From Phoronis australis (lineage: Eukaryota > Phoronida > Phoronidae), in assembly GCA_002633005.1 (NCBI GenBank), contig NMRA01000703.1, forward strand, positions 31,747 to 54,899: a DNA stretch of 23,153 nucleotides, read 5' to 3'. Numbering within the stretch: position 1 is the stretch's first letter; the number at the start of each line of letters is the position of its first letter. Positions 8,141 through 16,667 of this stretch are shown here, one piece after another. The notes below the pieces were generated by a model. It had not been told where the DNA came from and did no database searches. It saw only the letters and a list, made by a program, of their open reading frames with translations. Position numbers and translations under genes: made by a program.

Positions 8141-8690
8141 GTTTCTGATATACAAGTTTGTGTATCTACGAAAACCGACAGGTTAATAGTGGATTGTTGG
8201 CAATTACAAGCTAATCTTGTAAGAAATGATTACGATCCAGGGAATTAAGTTGAAGCCTGAATAGGAAAAAACTCTATAATCCGATCCCTAAATAGAAAAG
8301 TGCACTTGGACGCTTTTTGCCTATCTAAAACAAACTCTCAAAGACATGAAATTTGGACACTTCCCAAACAAATGCATTGCTTTTTAAATTCGGTACAAGA
8401 TTTGTTGTTTAAACTCACTAACAGGGGATCAAAAAGGAATTAAGTCATTAAATCAAGGTAAATGGATTTGATTGTTGGTTTCTGATTTACATGTTTATGT
8501 ATTTATGAAAATGGATTGATTGAGAGGTGATTTTTTGACAATTAGAAGCTAATCTTGTAAGAAATGACAATGCTTCAATGAACTTGCAGGCCAACTTTGG
8601 GAGAATTCGATATCAGATCCCCAAATATAAAAGTACACTAAACGAGTTCTATCTATCCGAAATAAGTCTCAAGGAAACTGATGAATTTCG
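8141..8690. repeat. Diverged direct duplication, offset 337 bp
   Basis: The block from GTTTCTGATATACAAGTTTG (8141) is repeated from GTTTCTGATTTACATG (8478). Both copies contain AAGCTAATCTTGTAAGAAATG, then ATCCCYAAATA, then AAAAGTRCACT, then a CTATCT and TCTCAAGG or TCTCAAAG end. Many substitutions and small gaps separate them. The copies cover roughly 8141-8360 and 8478-8690. Confidence 0.75.
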
Positions 8691-9123
8691 GTCAGCTCTA
8701 CAAAGTGTCCCAGAATGTTCTTACAATTCAAATGACAATAATTTTTTATTGGCTTAGGAACTAGATGTACTGGGTTTAGTTGTACAAACCGCAGATTTAA
8801 AGAGAAGTTTAAGTACTTAAATTCATTGGTCATCAAATTGGAAAGGTTTTCTTTGCACTCCCTTGATGTTTTGTTTCCAGTAGTATTGCGCAAAAAAATT
8901 TTGTTCTTCAAAACTGAATCGTTTGCTTGCATTTCCCGTGCATACTACACACACGATATGCGCGCACCCAGCCTAAAATATAGGGGGGAGTCTAAAACGG
9001 CCACAAAAGCACTCATACCAGGCACCTCGGGACCTCACCTTTCCAGAAAATTACTTCAAAGAATAGCCATAGGCCTAATAAAATGAACTTTTCACCGAAA
9101 CTGGATCATAATAAAACAAACCT

Positions 9124-9235
9124 TGACCTTCGACCCAGAGCAGAAGAATAGGTACAAATCCACTGCTGGAACCCACATATAGTTACTTCCGGCAGCTCCC
9201 AGCTACCAGTCAGTGCGCTGGACCTAGATCCATTC
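9124..9235 (-). mobile_element. Decayed tRNA-derived SINE-like segment
   Basis: Read on the minus strand, GGATCTAGGTCCAGCGCAC resembles an A-box region with the usual AGCGCACTGACTGG continuation. TGTGGGTTCCAGCAGTGG (about 9159-9174) resembles a B box. Spacing is about right, but both boxes carry changes. Confidence 0.35.
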
Positions 9236-9359
9236 TTACTCTCCGTGAAACTTTGTTGGTTCACGGTTACTCAAATCCTGACGGCTGCATCCCCGGTATT
9301 ACCTCCACCTATGGCGGACGTGACAGGGTTCGTTACAAATTTGGTGACATACAGAGAAC

Positions 9360-9840
9360 GCGGGGGTGAGTGGGGGCAGCGGGCGGCATTAGCAAGGGGG
9401 TAGGTTAGCGAAGTAAAATTGGTTTTTGTCTCCCCCCCCCAATATTTTTTCCATTCCTACGGGCCTGAAGGAAGGTCATTTTATAACCCAACTATGTTTT
9501 TAAACTGTTGCGAAGGTCGCACAATCCACATTTCGTCATTTTTTAACAACCACCGCTTACAAAAACTGCAAACAAAGCCAGCACTTTTCAGTAGGAGGGA
9601 ATTTTGACTGGCCTAGCTATTCCATCAAAATGGTGGCCAGGTTGTGACATTGAAGCTTGGGATCGAATTCACGGCTTTCGTTCCATAGACGAAAATTTCT
9701 TGCCACAAGTTCTTTGCGACTTTCTTGTGTCTGCGGAACGCAAGTCCGTTTGGGTGTGTTTTAAAATTGATGCCCCCACTGGTCACCAATCGAATGAGCC
9801 ACTGCCTATTCTCACAGTACCATGACGATCCGCGCTGTTT
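9360..9840. repeat. Probable dispersed repeat with G-rich edge
   Basis: The segment starts in a G-rich patch (four G runs between 9362 and 9403, able to form a G-quadruplex on paper). It then has a C8 run and CCATTCCTACGGGCC. It continues to the edge of the minisatellite and is open in several overlapping frames on both strands, none with a recognisable domain. I read it as an interspersed repeat, but I see no second copy inside the window. Confidence 0.3.
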
Positions 9841-9870
9841 ATTTAGACCACTTACCCTTCTCAACTTGTT

Positions 9871-10230
9871 CGTTATTCGGATGGCCAGTCGTTCCTGGTT
9901 CGTTATTCAGATGGCCGGTCGTTTCTGGTTCGTTATTCGGATGGCCAGTCGTTTCTGATTCGTTATTCAGATGGCCAGCCATTTGTGGTTCGTTATTCAG
10001 ATGGTCAGTCATTTCTGGTTCGTTATTTGGATGGCCAGTCGTTTCTGGTTCGTTATTCGAATGGCCAGTCATTTCTGGTTCGTTATTCGGATAGCCAGTC
10101 ATTTCAGGTTCGTTATTCAGGTGGCCATTCACTTCTTTTTCGCTATTCAGATGGCCAGTCATTTCTGGTTCGTTATTCGGATGGCCAGTCATTTCTGGTT
10201 CGTTATTCGGATGGCCAGTCATTTCAGGTT
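9871..10230. repeat. 30-bp minisatellite, 12 units
   Basis: Twelve head-to-tail units of exactly 30 bp (starts 9871, 9901 and so on to 10201) plus a seven-base partial. The consensus is CGTTATTCGGATGGCCAGTC followed by ATTTCTGGTT. There are no indels at all. Units differ only by substitutions, the unit at 10111 being the most changed. Since 30 is a multiple of three, several frames stay open. On the minus strand it reads as the decapeptide MTGHPNNEPE repeated. Most differences change the amino acid, so there is no sign of selection on a protein. Confidence 0.97.
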
Positions 10231-10304
10231 CGTTATCCTCAGTTTGAACAGATTCGTTTGTTTCCTTTGGAAAGAAAGTGTTATGCGTGTTAGATCATTA
10301 TGGC

Positions 10305-10416
10305 GATGATGATGATGATGATGATGATTGATGATGACGATTACGATGACCATGATGATATTGAAGATGATGACAATGATGATGATAACGATGATGGTGA
10401 TGATGACGACGACGTC

Positions 10417-10450
<34 letters not shown>

Positions 10451-10510
10451 GTGAAGATGATGATGATGATGATGAAGATAATGATGATGATGAAGATGAT
10501 GATGATGATG
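10305..10510. repeat. GAT/ATC trinucleotide microsatellite
   Basis: About 206 bp of mostly GAT triplets broken by GAC, AAC, GGT and GAA variants. The 3-base register is largely kept from end to end. It yields long Asp, Met, His or Ser runs in the different frames, which are artefacts. It starts 75 bp after the minisatellite. Confidence 0.97.
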
Positions 10511-10929
10511 TTGCCTGTTTAGAAATATTGTAGACAACATGATAGTGCATTTCATTTGTCACGTAGGATCAGTATCGTCCCCAGCAACAGGAACGCAGGT
10601 TATATCTAATTTAGTACTAATGTGAAATTGCTGCCAGACCTGATTATTTTCAATTTTTTGCTTCAACATGAAATTTAGTTTGTCTGTCGCACTCAACCTG
10701 CGGATCATCATTCAATCATATACACTGGCTAAATACTAAAGTGTAAGTCGAATGAAAAGTCATGATGCATAAAGATTTTTTACCTGATTACCCTCACCAT
10801 GTTGCGGAAGAAACAGAGTTTGCAAAACAGGGGAAAAGCAAATATTAGATCAATTAGTCGTTGGAACTACAACTATCCGGGTGCTGGAACTCAGCGGTGC
10901 CTTATAGCTTAGCTCACAGCTCACATCAT
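10511..10929. other. Non-coding stretch, nothing recognised
   Basis: Unique-looking sequence between the GAT array and the fold-back at 10930. No frame, box or tandem repeat worth reporting was found. Confidence 0.4.
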
Positions 10930-10990
10930 GGCGTGAACATTTGAATGAACTAGCGGCTAGTTCATCAAGTTTTTGTCGTACTTTCACGCC
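10930..10990. repeat. Nested fold-back (two-level inverted repeat)
   Basis: The inner palindrome at 10946-10964 is TGAACTAGC-G-GCTAGTTCA, with 9-bp arms and a one-base centre. It sits inside an outer exact pair, GGCGTGAA (10930-10937) and TTCACGCC (10983-10990). The flanks are rich in AGCTCA and AGCTAG words. It could be a small fold-back transposon remnant. Confidence 0.65.
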
Positions 10991-12025
10991 TTGACGTAAC
11001 CTGTCAGCTCAGCTAGCATGTGACAGCCGCTCAGCATGTAGCTCCCCGACTATGTCTGCTCTTATCGAGGATGACAATGATTTCTACAGTGTTCCGGCTT
11101 GTATAACACTTTATATCGCAATTATCGCAATGCTGAAATTAACGAGAAAGTGGAAGCATTTTTGCTACACAATCGCTGGCATTGGTGATAGTAATGGTTA
11201 CGACAGTCGTCATAACAAGCAAATATATAATTATTAATTATTACAACATGCGTGTGGGATTCTAATACATTGTCTAAGAAAGTGGCCTATTATTTACCTT
11301 CGTTTGACGTACTTGTTAAAGCTTTAGAACTTTTAAAGGGATATCGAACCCCATTATGGCCTATTAACAAATATTAAAACGACTTATCTGTCCAATTCTC
11401 TGAAACAAAATAGTGCACTGTAACTCGCCGACAAACCAAAAAATTTTGGAGGATATTTTGAAGACTTTTTTCAAAGTTTGCTAAACAGGCACGCGCGACC
11501 TACGCTTTAAGCGAATTACACGGCAACTATCCGCCAACAACCATAATACTTAATCTCTGACATAGGGGTCATGAGTTTTTAGTTGTTTCTTGCTCATATC
11601 GATCAAGATTGACAGAGCGAAGATTGACTGAAATAATCAAAAACAGGGTTAGCATCCTTTAAAGGGACCGCGTCGCAAGAAATCCTTCAGGCTTATTTTC
11701 CACCATATCGTGTTTCTGACAGACATTGGAGACCACATTTTGGTATGAATAATTTTAGGACATTGGAATGTAGAATATGCCTCTCTTTCACTCAGAGCTC
11801 CCTTAAAAGACTTTGTGGGAACGGGATGAAGAATCGCCGAGAGAATCAACTCTGGTCACCCGTAGGATGCAATCTAGCATGTCAATCTAGCATGTCGAGG
11901 CGATCAGTTATGAAGATTCTTCATGTGCAAGCAGTTTCCGTAGAAAGGACAAATTTTGCAGTTTGCAGAGTTGGCTGATTGCAATAGAGCGGGAGTAGTA
12001 CTTTGTTAAGATACCAGTCACAGGA
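10991..12025. other. Non-coding stretch
   Basis: A 61-codon plus frame (11052-11237, MSALIEDDNDFYSVP...) and a 66-codon minus frame (11649-11849) exist but have no supporting motif. AAAGGGA-type words near 11336 and 11658 and a 13-bp duplication CAATCTAGCATGT near 11870-11896 are the only small repeats. Confidence 0.35.
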
Positions 12026-12734
12026 TTAAAAACACCCTGGCTTGTTGGAGTTGAAAAAGAAATTGTTTGCAGCAACAATCCCTAAAGGAGAGAGTTCTGG
12101 GGAAACGGGTCGACTCCGGCGACCTCTTGGTATTTGTGCTACACTCTCACTCTCCTGGAATTTGTTTACCAAAGCTTCATTTAGCCTTCTACCAGCAGTA
12201 TTGTTACTTCCCTTATCTGCCTTCTCTCTCGTCCAAAAGGAACAGTTTTGTGGAAAAGGTGACCTCAGCGTTTTAACCCTGTGGTGCTTAGAGTATTGTT
12301 CAGTTGTTTGATTCAAAAGAATCTCCTGAAAGACCTGCCACTGGAGACCACTTGAAAATATGCCTAGAAAATTTTGTTAAAAACAAATTTGGGATATCTA
12401 AATATACCACTTGTTGGATCACCTTATGTACATTGTTATGTTAAAGGAGAATGCCACCCAATTTAATTAGTCTTTTTTGCCGTCTTAATCGGTCTATATC
12501 CACATCGCCTCGCGTACGGTCGACCTTACCTTGCCAAGAGGTGTCGCGTTAACCTGTGAGGAAGGTGAGAAACGACGCTAGCGACGTCAGTGAATGCCGC
12601 TATGTTGCGGTGCATCGTTCCCGCTTGTCCGAACTAAGCAGCTGCGAGGAAAGCGGGTATAACGTTTTTTTTTACTTCCTCGAGAGTCCCAAATGCTTAG
12701 GAAGTGGCTCATGGTAGTGAGGAATGAAATGTAC

Positions 12735-12885
12735 GCTGTAAATAGCAAGTATGAAGCCGTGAAACATCTCCGTGGCTGTGGCCTGCAGACGTCGACAGTG
12801 CCTGACGAATGCCGGCTTACCAAATAACTCCATACGTTCCGTTGTCTGAGCTTGTTCACGGCGCCTCTCTAGTATTTCTTCATCA
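12735..12885 (-). CDS. Candidate exon junction, charged coiled-coil-like peptide
   Basis: On the minus strand an acceptor (ATTAATACAG) at 12886 opens a 65-nt exon, 12885-12821. It reads DEEILERRREQAQTTERMEL and then FG before a donor (TTATTTG|GTAAGC, 12820-12815). It enters in phase 2 and leaves in phase 1. The next acceptor (TTGCTATTTACAG) at 12736 gives an 85-bp intron and a compatible frame (YISFLTTMSHFLSIWD, then on to a stop near 12587). The Glu/Arg-rich heptad-like text looks coding; the second part looks less so. Both splice sites are seen. That they are used is inference. Confidence 0.25.
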
Positions 12886-12899
12886 CTGTATTAATGTCC

Positions 12900-14053
12900 G
12901 AATTGATAGCCTGTAAAACTTAACGATCCACCTGCGAAGTCGGGACTGATGAGCTCTAGCTCGTCCTAAGTCGGGATTGCGATTTGCCATGTTGGCGTTT
13001 ATTATTGAGCGTTCTGTTTCAAAATGAATTATTCTCACCCTAACCAACACTTATATAAAACTGAAACAAAGTCTGTCTCATTAGATGTAATTTGTAATGC
13101 CTTTGGAGTGTTCGTGAATGCAAATGATTTGAGAACTGAAGCCAGCAATGAATAAATCACTGCGTTACCGGATTTAGGTGCAATGAAACTAATTGACGGG
13201 ACACCTAGTCCGTGTGAGCTCATGCTAATTTAGTGTTTGCTGGCAGAAGCTGTTGTGAAACAACTCAATTTCCATCCCACGGCCAGGTGTTAGGGGAATC
13301 TTTATTTACTTTTACGTTACTCAAATAATGATTGTCAATGTACAACTTCTGCCCCGGGTAGCCAAAGCGGAACCTGAATTCGCGACCCCCGACGAGTAAG
13401 TAGATTTGCAGTTTCGTGGCTAATTCACCAACATAATCAGGTGCACATTACTTTGGCTCACTAGTATAGTATTTTCTTGACTGGAAGTTTAGTTTCCACT
13501 GAACTTTGGCTGGTTTATGTTCGTGATGTCTGATCAGTTTCCGAGCCACTGGCGGGGATAACGAGTCAATCCGACCGGCCTCGACGGGCCTGATCGTGCT
13601 CCTAGCCACTGACCAGGCTAACAAGCGTTTTGTGTTTAGAACTCAAAAAGGTCTAAACAACGCAGATCTAGGTTATCCTGTCTGTATCTCACGGAAAATA
13701 CTTCGAAATTATCTAGTCCGATCTCAAACTCCTGCTACGGACCTTATTGGCCTGCCGAACTTTGTTGGCTACGGTGTGTCCAAATACCAATAAATCCGTA
13801 AGAGCGAAATAAAACAACACGTTTTTTTAAGAATTCGGTGTGTTTTTAAGGGTTTTACATCGAAGTTTGATGATTTATTGGTGCTAAACGATGACTTCAA
13901 GCGATAAGCTGACACCAGTAACTCGTGTTGTGAACTGCTGAACAGACTGCGTATGAAACCGATGACATCATTGGATAATTTCAACACCTCCGTCTGCCGT
14001 CAGGTGTAAGGTAACGCAACCGTACGTGTCGTTTTGGAGTAGAACTACTAGAT
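12900..14053. other. Non-coding stretch, nothing firm
   Basis: Short frames on both strands lack motifs. A minus-strand ATG at 13221-13223 opens 62 codons (MSSHGLGVPSISFIAPKSG and on). That peptide contains a donor-like CCG|GTAACG, but no partner exon in phase was found. Confidence 0.35.
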
Positions 14054-14368
14054 CTAAATTGATACATGGCATGCTCCTTTAAAGATTTGGGCCGCTTTGG
14101 AATTTAGGTGAATTGTTACTCCACGATTGCTGTGTAGACCTTCAGAACCATTTTCAGTGCAGATATCTGTAACTAATAATGAACAACTTTCCAGATTGCT
14201 TGGCTCGGCTTCTAATCTGAGGCAATATGTTGAGGCTACTCTTTTCCGCAGATCACGAAGCGAAGTCCTGACTGCAAGCAGCAGACCACCACCGTGACAA
14301 CAGAGAGAAATCTGGTGCCGGGATCTAATCTTACTTCTCGAAATGGAACATGAAACTATTTTTGGCAT
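14054..14368 (-). pseudogene. LINE-type endonuclease relic
   Basis: The minus-strand frame of 104 codons contains HGGGLLLAVRTSLRDLRK, followed about 20 residues later by NLESCSLLVTDI. This order is the familiar pattern of the apurinic-like endonuclease domain of CR1/L2-type non-LTR retrotransposons (GGGVLIAV, then a polar helix, then E-x-hydrophobic strand). Only about 60 residues of an enzyme domain of about 220 residues are recognisable, and no reverse transcriptase follows in the window. The frame ends at stops on either side. It is therefore a dead fragment. Confidence 0.45.
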
Positions 14369-14511
14369 TTTCCGTTATACTTTTGTGTTAACAAGATACG
14401 GGTCCATTAGTCTGTGCCCGAGGGTGCATTATGGGTTATAAATACTCGTTTCCAGTTCAATTTTGCGTCTGGTGACCTCTGGATTCGAGCTACAAACGTC
14501 ACGTGCGTAAA

Positions 14512-14529
14512 AACTCGAAATTTCGAGTT
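14512..14529. repeat. Perfect 18-bp palindrome
   Basis: AACTCGAAATTTCGAGTT is self-complementary without mismatch or spacer. No partner copy was found. It could be an operator-like dimer site or chance in A+T-rich DNA. Confidence 0.6.
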
Positions 14530-15130
14530 CGGACTTGAACTTTAAGCCTTAATTCTGGGCTCAGCAAGTGCAAACTAGGATTCGACAGTTGAACACGTAA
14601 GCCATTGTGTACTCGAGCATCGAATAATAGACACCTATTTTGAGTACGCAAAATGCAGAATAGAAATGCCGAAATAATTTCGATTTAGAGTAAAATGATT
14701 AGACCCGGGCCCTATGCAGCGGTCCGCAGACGCAAGACATTCGCGAGAAAAGCTTGTGTAACGCCGAATCTTACCTTAATGCATAGCAATTTCGTTTCCT
14801 TGCCCCCCCCCCTTTGGGTTACGTAACGAGTACCTACTTTACGTCACGAAAGCGTTGTACGTACAAGCTGCAAATGTCAACAGTGACGTGAATGTTCTAA
14901 CCGATCCAGTGGACCTCAGTTGAGGAAAGGTGTCGACTGAATCAAATAAGCATACAAGACATTTTAAAAAGGAGAATCATTGAAGATCTAAGCCGCGGCC
15001 CATGACAGGCCCGGCTAGTGCCAGCCCTGCCTCACACGAAAACATCGTTAGATAAAAACATAACGTCAATAATTTAAAAGGTACCGATTCCTGTTTTAGC
15101 CATTTCCTGCAAAACTATCTTCGTGCTGTT
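14530..15130. other. Non-coding stretch, nothing recognised
   Basis: No usable frame. A C9 run at about 14803-14811 is the only low-complexity feature. Confidence 0.4.
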
Positions 15131-15330
15131 AATTTGTAACTTGATATTGCGATAATTATGATAACAAAGATTAGTTAATTAATTTTTCTTACAATGGTTA
15201 ACGCGGCAAGGGTAGAATGTATTCACCATGTGACACCTAAGACTATACATATTATTCCCACGTGACACATATTTGTAACTTGATTCTACCTTTGCCGCAT
15301 AAACGACGGTAACAAAGCTTTAATTAAACT
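15131..15330. repeat. Inverted repeat inside a diverged direct repeat
   Basis: GCGGCAAGGGTAGAAT (15203-15218) and ATTCTACCTTTGCCGC (15283-15298) are inverses with 15 of 16 bases pairing across a 64-base loop. The loop holds two similar words, CATGTGACAC and CACGTGACAC. Outside the stem, TTTGTAACTTGAT and ATAACAAAG...TTAATTAA occur twice as a direct repeat (near 15133-15182 and 15272-15328). It is MITE-like in form. Confidence 0.6.
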
Positions 15331-15617
15331 AGAAGTAATTTATGTTTGTTCATAAGCTAAAACGGGTTCAGTAGGACCCTACAAAAATGTCCAACTTTTG
15401 GAAGTCGGAACACGATATCTCAGAAGTTGTGGGTGTAATTATCAAACTTTCAGACATTGCGCTTTATGAACTGTTCTACAAAACGTTATTGGGAATTGTT
15501 TTTACAGTGTTCCACTTTGGCATGACGGATTATTAAAAATACAAAGTTTAATCATATTCATGAAAAAATCAATTTGCATGAAACGAAAAAGAAATCATAA
15601 TTTGGATAAGTGCAACA

Positions 15618-15700
15618 ACTTCGTCTTCTGACGTCACCTAACGTCATTTTTTGGCATATTGTTTTGTCTTCATCTTCTGACGTTATTTTACGTAAATTAA
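15618..15700. promoter_or_regulatory. Cluster of CRE-type words
   Basis: A perfect CRE, TGACGTCA, lies at 15629-15636. Three ACGT-containing half or near-half sites follow (AACGTCAT, TGACGTTA, TTACGTAA) in two similar 40-bp stretches that both begin TCRTCTTCTGACGT. No gene starts nearby, so a function is open. Confidence 0.25.
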
Positions 15701-15829
15701 AACTGTAAGCGATGCATCATGTAAGTTTAATTTTTACATGGTGCACTGCCAAGATCTCAACACTTGTAGCTGTAGCATCGTTTTTGAGATTTCATCTTGA
15801 ATATTTATTTAACCAAATTTGGTAATGTT

Positions 15830-16034
15830 GTTGATATCCTTGTTGTGCTATGAATGTACCTTTCTTTTTTCCTAACATTTACTACAATAACATCGACTAA
15901 TGGCAGGATGGTACATGTATATATTCAAAATCAAATTCTACAGGCATTCTACTCTCAGAAAATATGTACATTCACTGAGTTAAAATCAATAGTTATGAAG
16001 ATATTTGACTGAATGAACAGACTTGTCGACAAGA
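15830..16034 (+). repeat. Dispersed repeat, copy 1
   Basis: Shares an ordered series of words with 22110-22311: TGTTGT..TGATATGAAT or CTATGAATGTACCTT, then CTTTCTTTTTTC, then TAATGGCAG, then TCAAATTCTACAG, then CTNTCAGANAATAT, then AAATGTACAGA or GAATGAACAGACTTG. It is the same orientation in both places and clearly diverged. This copy ends near a 12-bp palindrome, CTTGTCGACAAG (16022-16033). The family is unclassified. Confidence 0.6.
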
Positions 16035-16423
16035 TCCTACATAAGCCTAAACATGACTAGGTATGCTTAGAATTAATAAACTGTAATCAGCGCAGGATGG
16101 TTTTCTTCACGGTAAATAAATTGTAAGCGCAACCTATCACGAACAATCACCACAACTTGGACTTCAGTACATTCATGGTAGATCCACTAACTTACACAGG
16201 TTACTAAGCGACTAAAAGTAGCCAATTTTTGGTTGCGTTAATGGGAGTCACCGTTGCTACGCCCCGAAGCTCATGAGTTGAGCTACTGCCCCTCCCTAAC
16301 ACCCTCTTCTTACGGACCCATTCAACGGTGGAAGACACACATTTTAGATTTTAGACTTTTACTTTCAAGGTGAAAATCTGAAACAAACTGCCAATTATAC
16401 ACCTTCGCGCCGCTTTCGAACCG

Positions 16424-16667
16424 CATATCATTGTGCGGCGTATATCATTGTGCGGCGTATATCATTGTGGGGCGTACATGTATATCATTGTGCGGCACAT
16501 ATCATTGTGCGGCGCATATCATTGTGGGGCGCATATCATTGTGCGGCGTATATCATTGTGCCGCGCATATAATTTTGCGGCGTATATCATTGTGGGGCGC
16601 ATATCATTGTGGGGCGCATATCATTGTGCGGCGTATATCATTGTGCCGCGAATATCATTGTGTTGCG
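16424..16667. repeat. 17-bp minisatellite, 14 units
   Basis: Fourteen units of YATATCATTGTGCGGCG. All are 17 bp except one that carries six extra bases (ACATGT-like) near 16476. Variants are confined mostly to the first base (C or T) and to the CGG/GGG/CCG block. The overlapping ORFs of CGVYHCAAYIIV type are products of the repeat. Confidence 0.97.

Noticed and set aside
9839-10222. 127-codon ORF of decapeptide repeats as a repetitive protein gene
   Set aside because: The start lies inside the array, several other frames are open too, and differences between units are mostly amino-acid changing.
9871-10230. A CRISPR-like array (12 units of 30 bp)
   Set aside because: Units are directly adjacent with no unique spacers, and the context is eukaryotic.
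10298-10562. Poly-Asp, poly-His, poly-Met and poly-Ser ORFs
   Set aside because: All are readings of one GAT microsatellite.
11052-11237. 61-codon ORF with a hydrophobic stretch (ACITLYIAIIAMLKL)
   Set aside because: Short, no family match by eye, and the end is low-complexity. It is not separable from chance.
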